A stretch of DNA of 64,000 nucleotides, from assembly GCA_001464545.1 (NCBI GenBank), contig LNFC01000022.1, forward strand, positions 62,001 to 126,000, read 5' to 3'. Shown here piece by piece: positions 25,055 through 34,553 of the stretch (its first letter is position 1; the number at the start of each line of letters is the position of its first letter). This DNA comes from Acidobacteria bacterium Ga0077551. GTDB taxonomy: Bacteria; Pseudomonadota; Alphaproteobacteria; Caulobacterales; Hyphomonadaceae. The translations under genes and the position numbers were made by a program. Below the pieces are notes generated by a model. It saw only the letters and a program-made list of their open reading frames with translations. It was not told the DNA's origin and ran no database searches.

Positions 25055-27133
25055 ATGCCGGATTCGAAACCCTATGGTGGCCTGACCAACCCGACCTCCC
25101 TGCTTGCGATCGGGTTGATGGTGGTCATCCTGTTCATGATCCTGCCGATGCCGGCCTGGGTCATCGATATCGGCCTGACTATCTCGTTTGCGTTGTCGAT
25201 CCTGATTTTCACAACCGTGATCTTCGTCCAGAAGCCGCTCGATTTCTCCTCTTTTCCCAGCATTCTTCTCGCGACACTGGTTCTGCGGCTGGCGCTGAAC
25301 GTCGCCTCGACCAAGCTGATCATCGGGCAGGGACACACAGGCACCGACGCCGCTGGTCATGTGATCGAAGGCTTTGCAATGTTCGTCATGGGTGGCGAGC
25401 TGTTTGTGGGTCTCATGGTATTCGCCGTGTTGATGATCGTTAACTTCATGGTGATCACCAAGGGCGCCGGCCGCATGGCGGAAGTGGGAGCACGCTTTGC
25501 TCTTGATGCCATGCCGGGCAAGCAAATGGCTATCGACTCCGATCTCGCCGTGGGCGCAATCACGCATGAAGAGGCCAAGCTCCGCCGGGCGCGCGAGCAA
25601 GAAGAGGCGGCTTTCCTCGGTTCGCTCGACGGCGCGTCGAAGTTCGTGAAGGGGGACGCGATTGCGGGCCTGCTTATCACCTGCCTGAACCTTGTAGCCG
25701 GCATGGGTTTCGGCCTGATGGCGCACGGTCTGAGCTTCAATGAAGCACTTCAGAACTATTCCATCCTGACGGTCGGCGACGGTCTGGTCACGCAGATACC
25801 GGCCGTGATCGTTTCGATATCGGCGGCGCTCCTCCTGTCCAAGGGCCGGGAAGAAGGCGCCATGGACCGCGCTCTCGGCCTTCAGCTCAGCGCAAGTTCG
25901 ACACCGTTGTTGATCGTCGGGGGCGTGATGGCGGTCTTTGCCTTTCTCGGTCTTCCCTTCATCCCGTTTATGACGGCGGCAGCCGGTTTCGTCTTTGTCG
26001 CCTTCCTGATCCGCAAGGAGGAAAAGCGCAAAGCCGAAGAGAAGGCCAATCCTGCGCCGTCCACTCAGCCCAAGGCTGCGAGAATAGGCGATTCGATCTA
26101 CTCTGACGAAATCCATCTCGAGGTTTCGCCGGACCTCGTGAACCTCGTTCTGGTCGGCGAGAATGGCTTCGAAAGCCGTATCGACAAGATCAGGCGCTAC
26201 ATCGCCGAAGAATATGGTTTTGTCCTGCCGGCGATCCGGATGACCGACAATCCGACACTGAAGAAGAACGAGTACCGCATCCGCATCCAGGGCGTGCGCC
26301 TTGATTCGGGCTTCCTGCGTCCGGGCAATGTGCTGGCCCTGATCGAGGACAACCAGCTGCCCCATCTGCAAGGCGAGAAGGTCCGTGAACCGGTCTACAA
26401 GGCGGCGGCGCGCTGGCTGCCTAATGGCCGGAAGCAGGAACTAGCGTCCGCCGGTATTCCGACGGTCGAGCCCATGGAAGTTTTGGCCACCCACATGCTT
26501 GAGGTAATCCAGGCCAACTTCGCGCTCGTCTTTACCCGGATGGTCATGGTCGAGACGCTTGAATCCCTGACCAAGATTACCGATACGGACCGTGCCCAGG
26601 CGAACCAGCGCTTTCTGGACGAGTATATTCCGGGCAAGGTCACGCCCGAAGTCCTGCTTTCGGTTCTGCGCCTCCTGCTGGCCGAGCGTATCTCCATCCG
26701 GAACCTTTTCCTGATCGTGGAGACAATCGCTGAAGTGAAGCCGTTGGGACTTAGCGTGCCCCGCATAGTCGAGCTCGTACGCCAGCGGCTCGCTTTCCAG
26801 ATTGTCGACCGGCTACAAGATGACCAGGGCCGGCTCCCGCTTGTCCAGCTTTCAGCCGGCTGGGAACAGAAATTCACTGAATATGAGATCAATGGCGAAA
26901 GCGGCAGCTCCGACATCGCCCTGCCGCCGGAGCTCTTTGGCGAGTTGATCACCGCCATCCAGGGGAAACTGAACGAAACTGCGCAGAAGGGCATTGTAGC
27001 AGCCGTCGCCACGACGTCAAAACGCCGCCGTTTCCTGCAAACGGTCCTCGCCAGCAAAGGCATTCGCAACGCCGTTGTCGCCTACGAAGAAATCAGCGCC
27101 AAGAGCAAGCCCTACATCATCGGCGTTGCGTAA
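25055..27133 (+). CDS. flhA: Flagellar export gate protein FlhA
   Basis: A 692-residue export gate component. The N-terminal half (to about 325) has the hydrophobic segments and the conserved FHIPEP-family region (SSFPSILLATLVLRLALNVA, then FVVITKGAGR-type VITKGAGRMAEVGARFALDA). A soluble C-terminal domain of about 360 residues binds chaperone-substrate complexes. The stop overlaps the fliR start as TAATG. The antisense frame here is a shadow. Confidence 0.97.
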   Translation: MPDSKPYGGLTNPTSLLAIGLMVVILFMILPMPAWVIDIGLTISFALSILIFTTVIFVQKPLDFSSFPSILLATLVLRLALNVASTKLIIGQGHTGTDAAGHVIEGFAMFVMGGELFVGLMVFAVLMIVNFMVITKGAGRMAEVGARFALDAMPGKQMAIDSDLAVGAITHEEAKLRRAREQEEAAFLGSLDGASKFVKGDAIAGLLITCLNLVAGMGFGLMAHGLSFNEALQNYSILTVGDGLVTQIPAVIVSISAALLLSKGREEGAMDRALGLQLSASSTPLLIVGGVMAVFAFLGLPFIPFMTAAAGFVFVAFLIRKEEKRKAEEKANPAPSTQPKAARIGDSIYSDEIHLEVSPDLVNLVLVGENGFESRIDKIRRYIAEEYGFVLPAIRMTDNPTLKKNEYRIRIQGVRLDSGFLRPGNVLALIEDNQLPHLQGEKVREPVYKAAARWLPNGRKQELASAGIPTVEPMEVLATHMLEVIQANFALVFTRMVMVETLESLTKITDTDRAQANQRFLDEYIPGKVTPEVLLSVLRLLLAERISIRNLFLIVETIAEVKPLGLSVPRIVELVRQRLAFQIVDRLQDDQGRLPLVQLSAGWEQKFTEYEINGESGSSDIALPPELFGELITAIQGKLNETAQKGIVAAVATTSKRRRFLQTVLASKGIRNAVVAYEEISAKSKPYIIGVA

Positions 27134-27888
27134 TGGACCTTGGCCTTCCGTTGTCGGACGACCTGACAGCTTGGATTGCGCTGTTCATGACGGTCGTGGC
27201 GCGGCTGTCCTTCATTATCTTCTTCTTGCCCGGAATCGGCGAACAAGTCATTCCGACGCGTGCCCGCGCTTTCCTGTTGATCGGTGTGGCCCTGGCGATA
27301 ACCACATCTGGGTTCATCACGGCTCCGGTTAGTACGGACCTGACGAGCTTGTTCGGGCTTCTGGTCACCGAAATCTTCATCGGGTTTGCACTAGGCGTGA
27401 TGTTGCGCGCAACGATCTGGATGATGACGATTGCGGGATCCGTCATCGCCCAGTCCATTGGCCTCTCGCAGTTCCTGGCCCCGGCATTGGAGCATGAGGC
27501 GCAAACGCTGACGTCGAACCTCCTGGCGATGGCCGGCGCCGCAGTGCTGCTATCGGCAAACTTTCATGTCGAAGTGATCGTGTCGCTGATGCGCCTGTAT
27601 ACGGATATTCCGCTGGGCGCGCTGACCTTGCTCAGCGGGCCGATGCTGGCCCAAAGCCTTTATTCGGCCTTCGGATTTGCGCTTCTGCTCGCTTGGCCGT
27701 TCGTGGTCGTCAACTTGCTCTACAATGTCAGTCTCGGTTTCATCAACAAGGCCTTGCCGTCGCTGATGGTGGCATTCGTCGGTGCGCCTTTCATGGTGGG
27801 GGCAGGGACCATGATGCTCGCCCTGTCGATTGCAGGCCTCCTGATCGCGTGGAAGGACCGCGCGATGCAGGTCGTCGGTTGGATGTGA
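27133..27888 (+). CDS. fliR: Flagellar export gate protein FliR
   Basis: A 251-residue membrane protein with about six hydrophobic segments, including MTVVARLSFIIFFLPGIGEQ, GFALGVMLRATIWMMTIAGS and the C-terminal PFMVGAGTMMLALSIAGLLI. FliR completes the FliPQR pore. It overlaps flhA by one base and is followed after 8 bases by flhB, a common alphaproteobacterial order. Confidence 0.95.
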   Translation: MDLGLPLSDDLTAWIALFMTVVARLSFIIFFLPGIGEQVIPTRARAFLLIGVALAITTSGFITAPVSTDLTSLFGLLVTEIFIGFALGVMLRATIWMMTIAGSVIAQSIGLSQFLAPALEHEAQTLTSNLLAMAGAAVLLSANFHVEVIVSLMRLYTDIPLGALTLLSGPMLAQSLYSAFGFALLLAWPFVVVNLLYNVSLGFINKALPSLMVAFVGAPFMVGAGTMMLALSIAGLLIAWKDRAMQVVGWM

Positions 27889-27896
27889 GATAGAAG

Positions 27897-28973
27897 ATGG
27901 CCGAGCAGGACGACAGCGCCGAAAAGGAATTTGACCCCACTGAGCAGCGCCTGACAGAGGCGCGCGAGGAGGGCAACATTCCGCAATCCAAGGAAGCCAA
28001 CGCGTTCGCACTGACGCTTGGTATCGTGGTTGCGGCCTTTGTGCTGAACGCCCTGGTTGGCCAGACCCTGTTCGAAGACTTCGCCTCAATGCTGTATCAT
28101 GGCGATGTCTATGCCGAAGACATGTTCAACGGCGGCGGCACCGCGACGTGGGGATGGGTCGGCAGTGTCATGCTGCATCTCCTGCCGATCTTCCTGGTGC
28201 TCGTGGCGATCGTGCTTGGTTCCTTGATTGTCCAGAAGGCGATCACGTTCTCGATGAAGAAGATCGAGCTAAAAGTTGAAAACATATCGCCGATGGAGAC
28301 CTTGAAGAAGCGCTTTGGCACGAGTGGTCTGCTCGACTTCCTCAAAGACACCGTCAAACTGCTTTTTGCGGGGGGGATCGGCGTCATCTTCCTGATCCAG
28401 TTCATGGAGGACTATTATGCCACCGCAGAAATGCAGATGGGCGACTTCTACCAGTTCACCTTCGATCAGGTCCTCCGCCTGATCCTGTACTTTCTCGCCT
28501 TTCAGGTCGTGCTCGCCGTGGTCGACCTGCCGCTCCAGCGACAGCTGCATCTCAACAAGCTGAAAATGTCGCGTGAAGAGATGAAAAAGGAAATGAAGCA
28601 GAGCGAGGGCGATCCGGAGCTGAAGATGAGGCGCCGCGAAAAGGCCTCGAAAATTTCGCGCGGGCAAATGCTGCAGGACGTGAAGACGGCAACGGTCGTG
28701 ATGGTCAACCCGACCCACTATGCCGTCGCCCTGAAATGGGATCCCGACGGCAAAAAAGCGCCGGTCTGCGTGGCCAAGGGTGTCGATCACATGGCAGCCA
28801 AGATCCGCGAAGTTGCGGCCGAGAACAAGGTGCCCATCTACCGTGATCCGCCGGCCGCGCGTTCGCTCTACAATATGATCGAGATTGACGAGGAAATCCG
28901 CCCGGAACACTTTGCTGCCGTCGCGGCCGCTATCCAGTTCATAGACCGCCTCAAGAACCCGCCGCAGGGATAA
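27897..28973 (+). CDS. flhB: Flagellar export specificity switch protein FlhB
   Basis: A 358-residue protein: four membrane segments in residues 1-210, then a cytoplasmic domain containing the autocleavage site NPTH (in VMVNPTHYAVALKWDPD, about residue 269). Cleavage between N and P and interaction with FliK switch export from hook to filament substrates. The N-terminus EKEFDPTEQRLTEAREEGNI is typical. Last recognised export-gate gene of the flgB operon. Confidence 0.97.
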   Translation: MAEQDDSAEKEFDPTEQRLTEAREEGNIPQSKEANAFALTLGIVVAAFVLNALVGQTLFEDFASMLYHGDVYAEDMFNGGGTATWGWVGSVMLHLLPIFLVLVAIVLGSLIVQKAITFSMKKIELKVENISPMETLKKRFGTSGLLDFLKDTVKLLFAGGIGVIFLIQFMEDYYATAEMQMGDFYQFTFDQVLRLILYFLAFQVVLAVVDLPLQRQLHLNKLKMSREEMKKEMKQSEGDPELKMRRREKASKISRGQMLQDVKTATVVMVNPTHYAVALKWDPDGKKAPVCVAKGVDHMAAKIREVAAENKVPIYRDPPAARSLYNMIEIDEEIRPEHFAAVAAAIQFIDRLKNPPQG

Positions 28974-28976
28974 GCG

Positions 28977-29312
28977 ATGGCTGCAAAGAAAGATGTTCTG
29001 CAGAAGATTGTGGCCCTCAAACGCCAGAGTGCAGAGCAGCACGTGCGTCTGCTGCAGCTGGAGGTCGAGCGCATAGAGGTTTCGATCAGTGCTCTTGCTG
29101 CCAGCCTTAGATCCATGGACGAAGGCAAGGCAGGGATAGATGCGCATCAGCTTGCCGAGGTGAACGGCTATGTTGGCAAAATCATCAAGGACATCGGCGC
29201 TCGTCATGCCGAGCTTTCGCGAAAACAGTCAGAGCTGCACGAAGCGCGCGAAGCTCTGAAGCGCGTTTTCCATTCGCAGGAGCGTCTGGGTGAGGTTGTT
29301 CCGGGCAAGTAG
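28977..29312 (+). CDS. Small coiled-coil protein, probably FliJ-like
   Basis: A 111-residue, almost wholly helical charged protein with heptad repeats (KIVALKRQSAEQHVRLLQLE through HAELSRKQSELHEAREALKR). Size, antiparallel coiled-coil pattern and location 3 bases after flhB match FliJ, the ATPase-ring stalk that couples FliI to FlhA. FliJ sequences are poorly conserved and no fliJ lies next to fliI here, so this is the best candidate in the window. Confidence 0.6.
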   Translation: MAAKKDVLQKIVALKRQSAEQHVRLLQLEVERIEVSISALAASLRSMDEGKAGIDAHQLAEVNGYVGKIIKDIGARHAELSRKQSELHEAREALKRVFHSQERLGEVVPGK

Positions 29313-29363
29313 GGTGAACAGCAGGCGACTGGACCTGCTCTGCGCTCGGGGAGGGGGGGGGCG

Positions 29364-29377
29364 CCTGCGGCCGCAGG
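29364..29377. terminator. GC palindrome after the flhB operon, possible terminator
   Basis: CCTGCGGCCGCAGG is a perfect 14-base palindrome lying 52 bases past the FliJ-like stop. Immediately before it is a run of nine G (29353-29361). No T-run follows, so termination is only a guess. Confidence 0.3.
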
Positions 29378-29490
29378 AGAATTGGTATACCAGATGAGAA
29401 ACAATATCGGTCAGGTTGGGCCTCGTGACTTTTCAGTACCGTCTGATTCTTCTTGAGACAGGGAGGCACTGTAAGTCAGTACACTGTGTA

Positions 29491-29496
29491 TTAACC
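29491..29496 (+). promoter_or_regulatory. TTAACC half-site upstream of the chemoreceptor
   Basis: TTAACC occurs 55 bases before the preferred receptor start (29552), the same hexamer seen in the flagellar control regions. The second half (TTAA at seven-base spacing) is absent, so this is a weak candidate for CtrA control. Confidence 0.3.
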
Positions 29497-29551
29497 AGCT
29501 AAACGTATGTCAGAATTCTGGCGGGTTTGCCGATTCGAGGAGCAGGTTTCT

Positions 29552-31777
29552 ATGTTTAAGGCATTTGGTGGCAAGTCCGAGGATGGGTCTGAGGGTTACT
29601 TTCAGGCGATCATGCGCTCCCAGGCAGTAATTGAGTTCAAGCCGGACGGAACAATCCTGACGGCGAACGACAACTTCCTGAGAACTTTGGGCTACTCCCT
29701 GGGCGAAATCGCCGGCCGCCACCATTCCATGTTTGCAACGCCCGAGTTTGCGGCAAGCGCAGACTATCGCAGCTTCTGGGATCGGCTGAACCGCGGCGAA
29801 TTCATCGCCGACAAGTTTCTCCGAATTGGCAAAAGTGGCCGGCAAGTCTGGATCCAAGCGTCTTACAACCCTGTTTCCGACAAGACCGGCAAGGTCGTGA
29901 AAGTGGTGAAATTTGCCACCGACATCACGTCCCAGGAAGAAGCCGCCATCGCTGCTGCTGCCAAAAGCGCGGCGCTTGAGGCCTCGCAGGTTGCCACAAT
30001 GGTTGTGGATCGCGACTTCAAGGTTACATACGTTAACAAGGCCACGCAGGACCTCATCGCAAGCCATGGCGAAGTCTTCAAGAAGCATTTTCCAGGCTTC
30101 GATCCCCATAAAATGCTCGGCATGAACATTGATATATTCCATAAGAATCCGGCGCACCAACGCCAGATGCTTTCGGATCCCTCGAGATTGCCACACCGGA
30201 CAGACATCACCATTGGTGACCTAAAGTTTGCCCTCGAAGTAGGGGCCGTGTTCGACGCAAAGCGGCAATATGTCGGCAATGTACTCCAGTGGAACGACGT
30301 TACTCAAACACGCTTGTATAACGGAATGATTCAGGCGCTCGACCGCTCTCAGGCAATCATCGAGTTTACCTTGGATGGCATTATCGTTCAGGCAAATGCA
30401 AACTTCTGCCAGACGGTTGGTTATACGCTTGACGAGATCAAGGGCAAGCACCACTCGATGTTCGCCCTGCCAGAGTATGCCCGCAGCGCGGAGTACCGCG
30501 CGTTCTGGGACAAGCTGAGAAACGGCGAATTTGAACGGGGCAAGTACCCACGCCTCGCCAAGGGGAATCGCGAGATCTGGATCGAGGCGACTTACAACCC
30601 CATCAGGGACGCCACCGGCAAACCTTACAAAATCGTCAAGTTCGCAACCGACATCACGCAGATCGAGGCCGACCGCAAGGCGGGCGAAGCCGAGCGAGCC
30701 GCCCGCGCCGAAGAACAGTCGAGGGTGGTCAGCGGCCTCGCCGATGCACTTGGCCATCTGGCCGACGGCAATCTGACCGCGCGCATCAGTCAGCCCTTCC
30801 CGGGCGAGTATGAAAAGCTGCGGAGCGACTTCAACGAAGCCATGGGCAAGCTGCAGGACGCGATGAAAACCATCATCGTCAACGCCGGCGGCATCCATTC
30901 CGGTGCAGGTGAAATCAGTCAGGCCTCTGACGACCTCTCGCGCCGCACGGAACAGCAGGCGGCCAGCCTCGAGGAGACCGCAGCGGCCCTTGACGAAATC
31001 ACCGCGACCGTCCGCAAGACTGCGGAAGGTTCCAAGCAAGCCAACGGCGTTGTCGCAACGACCCGCTCCGACGCTGAAGCGTCTGGTCACATTGTGCAGG
31101 AAACGGTCGCTGCCATGGCGGAGATCGAGAAATCCTCGAAGCAGATTTCACAGATTATCGGCGTAATCGACGAGATCGCCTTCCAGACCAACCTGCTGGC
31201 GCTTAACGCCGGTGTCGAAGCGGCACGGGCAGGCGATGCGGGCAGGGGCTTTGCGGTCGTCGCGTCCGAAGTTCGGGCGCTCGCGCAAAGGTCTTCCGAG
31301 GCCGCGAAGGAAATCAAGGGTCACATTTCGGCGAGCTCGCAGCACGTTGAAACCGGCGTCGAACTCGTCGGCGAAGCCGGCAAGGCGCTGCATAAGATCG
31401 TGATCAAGGTCAACGAGATCAGCGGTCTGGTGTCGGAGATCGCCGCTTCGGCCCAGGAGCAGGCGACGGCTCTGGCGGAAGTGAACACTGCAATCAACCA
31501 GATGGACCAGGTCACCCAGCAGAACGCAGCCATGGTCGAGCAGTCGACGGCGGCCAGCCACTCGCTGACCCAGGAAGCCGAAGAACTGATCAGCCTGGTC
31601 TCGCGCTTCCAGACTGGGATTGCCCCGTCCCAGACGCAGACCAACGCCCGCGCAAAGGCGAAGCCGAAGAGCAACGCCTACCCACCCGTGCTGCAGCAGC
31701 GCGAACGGGTCGCCCGGTTTGCGTCAAATAGCGGCAGCGCCGCACTCAAGGCCGACGACGATTGGCAGGAGTTCTAG
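29552..31777 (+). CDS. Soluble chemoreceptor with three PAS domains (MCP)
   Basis: A 741-residue cytoplasmic methyl-accepting protein with no membrane segment. It has PAS domains at about 20-125, 130-245 and 250-365 (first and third share the DITxxE end), a HAMP-like segment at about 391-435 and an MCP signalling domain at about 448-690 whose hairpin tip reads EIAFQTNLLALNAGVEAARA. I start at ATG 29552, preceded by GAGGAG at good spacing; the frame opens at ATG 29507. The last five residues, DWQEF, match the xWxxF pentapeptide that tethers CheR and CheB. It probably senses a cytoplasmic or redox signal. Confidence 0.9.
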   Translation: MFKAFGGKSEDGSEGYFQAIMRSQAVIEFKPDGTILTANDNFLRTLGYSLGEIAGRHHSMFATPEFAASADYRSFWDRLNRGEFIADKFLRIGKSGRQVWIQASYNPVSDKTGKVVKVVKFATDITSQEEAAIAAAAKSAALEASQVATMVVDRDFKVTYVNKATQDLIASHGEVFKKHFPGFDPHKMLGMNIDIFHKNPAHQRQMLSDPSRLPHRTDITIGDLKFALEVGAVFDAKRQYVGNVLQWNDVTQTRLYNGMIQALDRSQAIIEFTLDGIIVQANANFCQTVGYTLDEIKGKHHSMFALPEYARSAEYRAFWDKLRNGEFERGKYPRLAKGNREIWIEATYNPIRDATGKPYKIVKFATDITQIEADRKAGEAERAARAEEQSRVVSGLADALGHLADGNLTARISQPFPGEYEKLRSDFNEAMGKLQDAMKTIIVNAGGIHSGAGEISQASDDLSRRTEQQAASLEETAAALDEITATVRKTAEGSKQANGVVATTRSDAEASGHIVQETVAAMAEIEKSSKQISQIIGVIDEIAFQTNLLALNAGVEAARAGDAGRGFAVVASEVRALAQRSSEAAKEIKGHISASSQHVETGVELVGEAGKALHKIVIKVNEISGLVSEIAASAQEQATALAEVNTAINQMDQVTQQNAAMVEQSTAASHSLTQEAEELISLVSRFQTGIAPSQTQTNARAKAKPKSNAYPPVLQQRERVARFASNSGSAALKADDDWQEF

Positions 31778-31982
31778 GACGAAGGGCAAGCGTTGAGCCT
31801 GCATCCGCAGTGTATCCCGCGGCCGCGCCTTCCACCAGTGTGGATCCGGCGCGGCGGAGGGAGACCACCCGGATGCAGCTCTCGCCATCCCGAATGCAGG
31901 ACATTCTCTCTACAAAAGTAAGAATGTGTTTCCTGATCCACTTATAAGACGTGTTGCCGGTGCAGGAGCTTGAGTACGCCGC

Positions 31983-32852
31983 ATGAATCACTTGGCCGCC
32001 TCGCCCCGCTCACGCGTCTTGATTGAAGGTGAATACGCTTTAACCCAGCGCAATTTCGATCAGATCGCTGCCTTCCTCAGAGATGAGACCGGCATCGCGC
32101 TGACCGAAGCCAAAGCGACGCTAGTCTACTCGCGCCTGGCCAAACGTATCCGCAAACTTGGCCTCGCCAGCTTCGACGAATACTGCGCCTTTGCCGTCAG
32201 CCCTGCAGGAGCAGGGGAGCGTACCGAGATGATGGCGGCGCTGACCACCAACGTCACCCGGTTCTTCCGTGAACCCCACCACTTCGACCATTTCCGCGCC
32301 AGTGTCGGCCCGCGACTTATCGAGGCGGCGAAAAGCGGAGCGCGTGTTCGACTTTGGTCGGCCGCCTGTTCGAGCGGCGAAGAGCCTTACTCGCTGGCTC
32401 TGACGATCCTTGGGCTTTGCCCGGACATAGGACGCTACGATCTTCGCATACTCGCCAGCGACATAGATCCCAACATCGTGGCGAAAGCCAAGGCGGGCCG
32501 CTACCGCGAGGATGCCGTTGCGCCCATTCCTGCCGCGCTGAGAACGCGTTGGCTCAGCCGAGATGGCGAACGCGACGGTATGTGGACCGTCCGCCCGGAA
32601 GTGCGCGATCTCATCGTGTTCAAGGAACTCAATCTCATCGGTGATTGGCCGATGCGCGGACAGTTCGACGCAATCTTTTGCCGCAACGTTGTCATCTATT
32701 TCGAAGAGGCGACCCAGGCGTTCCTGTGGAACCGATTTAAGAATGCGCTGACGCCGGAGGGCAGGCTGTACATCGGTCATTCCGAGCGCGTTGATGTCGC
32801 CGGGTATGAAAGCGACGGACTGACTGTCTACAAACTGTCAGGGGCGCGCTGA
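31983..32852 (+). CDS. cheR: Chemoreceptor methyltransferase CheR
   Basis: A 289-residue enzyme that methylates receptor glutamates using S-adenosylmethionine. The N-terminal helical domain is followed by the SAM site ([18 protein letters not shown]), then [20 protein letters not shown] and the FCRNVVIYF block. AGGAG lies 14 bases before ATG, a rather long spacing. It begins 205 bases after the receptor gene and shares one base with the cheB start, so the order receptor-cheR-cheB suggests a dedicated adaptation module. Confidence 0.95.
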   Translation: MNHLAASPRSRVLIEGEYALTQRNFDQIAAFLRDETGIALTEAKATLVYSRLAKRIRKLGLASFDEYCAFAVSPAGAGERTEMMAALTTNVTRFFREPHHFDHFRASVGPRLIEAAKSGARVRLWSAACSSGEEPYSLALTILGLCPDIGRYDLRILASDIDPNIVAKAKAGRYREDAVAPIPAALRTRWLSRDGERDGMWTVRPEVRDLIVFKELNLIGDWPMRGQFDAIFCRNVVIYFEEATQAFLWNRFKNALTPEGRLYIGHSERVDVAGYESDGLTVYKLSGAR

Positions 32853-33868
32853 TGAAGAAAATTCGCGTTCTCGTAGTCGACGACTCCGCAACGATCCGTG
32901 GGCTGATAATTGCGGCTCTCTCCGCAGATTCAAGCATCGAAGTTGTCGGCACGGCTGGCGATCCCATCGAGGCGCGCGCGGCGATCAAGGAACTCAATCC
33001 TGACGTCATTACCCTCGATGTCGAGATGCCGAAGATGAGCGGCATCGAATTTCTCGAGAAGATCATGCGGCTGCGGCCGATGCCGGTGATCATGGTATCG
33101 ACCCTGACGCAGGCAGGCGCCTCTGTCTCGATCGACGCGTTGGCGCTGGGCGCCTTCGATTGTGTCGGCAAGCCCGCCTTCGAGGATCTGGTCGACAAGG
33201 TCAAAGCGGCTGCAAGGGCGCACGTGAGGGGAGCGGGAGACCGCGCAGCCCCCAGTCCGCGTCAGGCCGGATATCGTCCGGCAAACAAGATCATCGCCAT
33301 CGGCTCTTCGACGGGCGGCGTGGAAGCGCTGATGCAGGTCTTGGCGCCTTTCCCGGAGAATTGTCCGCCTACGGTAATCACCCAGCATATGCCGGCGAGT
33401 TTCACGGCCAGCTTCGCAGCGCGCCTCGACAGGACTTGCGCACCGAAGGTGCAGGAAGCGAGTGACGGCGCGCCACTATTGCCCGGCCACGTCTACCTCG
33501 CGCCCGGCGGTGCGGCCCACCTTGAAGTCGCGAACGGACTTCAGCCGCGCTGCAGGCTGCGAGAGGGGCCAACGGTCAATGGCCACCGCCCGTCAGTGGA
33601 CGTCCTCTTCGATTCCGTAGCCGACGTTTACGGTCGCCGGGCAGTCGGCGTCATTCTGACCGGCATGGGACGGGACGGCGCCGCAGGATTGCTCGCAATG
33701 CGCAAGGCAGGCGCGAAAACCATAGGTCAGGACGAAGTGACCAGCGTCGTCTATGGCATGCCGAAGTCAGCATTTGAGGCCGGCGCGGTAGAGCAGCAGT
33801 TGCCGCTCGGCGCCATCGGACAAGCGACGCTCGACCTTTGCGCGCTTGAAGCCAGGGGAGCGGCGTAA
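32852..33868 (+). CDS. cheB: Chemoreceptor methylesterase CheB
   Basis: A 338-residue response regulator-enzyme. The receiver (residues 1-125) has acidic D10/D11, phosphoacceptor D56 ([10 protein letters not shown]) and K near GKPAF. The C-terminal esterase shows the catalytic triad motifs [10 protein letters not shown] (Ser), [10 protein letters not shown] (His) and [11 protein letters not shown] (Asp). It demethylates receptors when phosphorylated by CheA. The stop overlaps the start of the 41-codon ORF that follows (TAATG). It ends in -AA. Confidence 0.96.
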   Translation: MKKIRVLVVDDSATIRGLIIAALSADSSIEVVGTAGDPIEARAAIKELNPDVITLDVEMPKMSGIEFLEKIMRLRPMPVIMVSTLTQAGASVSIDALALGAFDCVGKPAFEDLVDKVKAAARAHVRGAGDRAAPSPRQAGYRPANKIIAIGSSTGGVEALMQVLAPFPENCPPTVITQHMPASFTASFAARLDRTCAPKVQEASDGAPLLPGHVYLAPGGAAHLEVANGLQPRCRLREGPTVNGHRPSVDVLFDSVADVYGRRAVGVILTGMGRDGAAGLLAMRKAGAKTIGQDEVTSVVYGMPKSAFEAGAVEQQLPLGAIGQATLDLCALEARGAA

Positions 33869-33993
33869 TGTCTGATGCTGTCCTGAGCCCTTTCCTGCTT
33901 AAAACAATGAAGACTACTCCGCAGAAAACTGGCTTTCAAAGGCTGCAGCAACTTTCTGATAACTATCAGAGAACCTATGGAACGCGCGCATGA
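33868..33993 (+). CDS. Unrecognised 41-residue ORF between cheB and cheD
   Basis: A short frame beginning [20 protein letters not shown] and ending QRTYGTRA. Its ATG overlaps the cheB stop (TAATG) and its TGA overlaps the cheD ATG (GCATGAG), so the operon reads without any gap. A strong AGGGGAG lies seven bases before the start, whereas cheD has no good ribosome binding site of its own. It may be a real small protein or a coupling leader for cheD. It is basic and has no membrane helix. I recognise no family. Confidence 0.65.
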   Translation: MSDAVLSPFLLKTMKTTPQKTGFQRLQQLSDNYQRTYGTRA

Positions 33994-34553
33994 GCCAGGT
34001 CGTCTCACCTGCTGCCCCCCCGCCACGCCGGGAGCGGTTGGTTCATGTAATCCAGGGTGAACACGGCGTAAGCCGGGATCCCGGCGTGATCTACACGACC
34101 ATTCTCGGTTCGTGTGTCGCGACCTGTATATGGGATCCTCTAGCCCGCGTTGGCGGGATGAACCACTTCCTTTTGCCGGGCGGCGAAGGGTGTGGAGATT
34201 CCATGCGTTACGGCGTCAACTCGATGGAACTTCTGATCAATGGTTTGCTTCAGAACGGCGCTGCACGGTCGCGCCTGCAGGCCAAACTGTTCGGCGGCGC
34301 CCACGTTATCAAGAACCTCAGTGATGTGGGCGCTCAGAACGCCGAGTTCGCCACTCGGTTTCTGAACGACGAAGGCATTGCGTGCGTCGCAAAGAGTCTC
34401 GGCGGCAATCGCGCGCGGCGTGTGCGCTTCTGGCCTACCGATGGCCGTGCGGGACAAATGCTCCTCGAGTCGACGTCGCCGGAAGTGATGATCGCCGAGC
34501 GCGCCCGCGTGGTGCCAGCTCCGGTCGAAGATGGATCGGCCGAACTCTTCTAG
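33990..34553 (+). CDS. cheD: Chemoreceptor glutamine deamidase CheD
   Basis: A 187-residue enzyme that deamidates receptor glutamines. The catalytic Cys and His are in TTILGSCVATCIWDP and GGMNHFLLPG, followed by YGVNSMELLINGLL and AKLFGGAHVI, all family hallmarks. It starts within the stop of the small upstream ORF. It is the last + strand che gene and converges with a minus operon; its last residues, SAELF, resemble the end of the convergent helical protein (GAELF). Confidence 0.94.
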   Translation: MSQVVSPAAPPPRRERLVHVIQGEHGVSRDPGVIYTTILGSCVATCIWDPLARVGGMNHFLLPGGEGCGDSMRYGVNSMELLINGLLQNGAARSRLQAKLFGGAHVIKNLSDVGAQNAEFATRFLNDEGIACVAKSLGGNRARRVRFWPTDGRAGQMLLESTSPEVMIAERARVVPAPVEDGSAELF

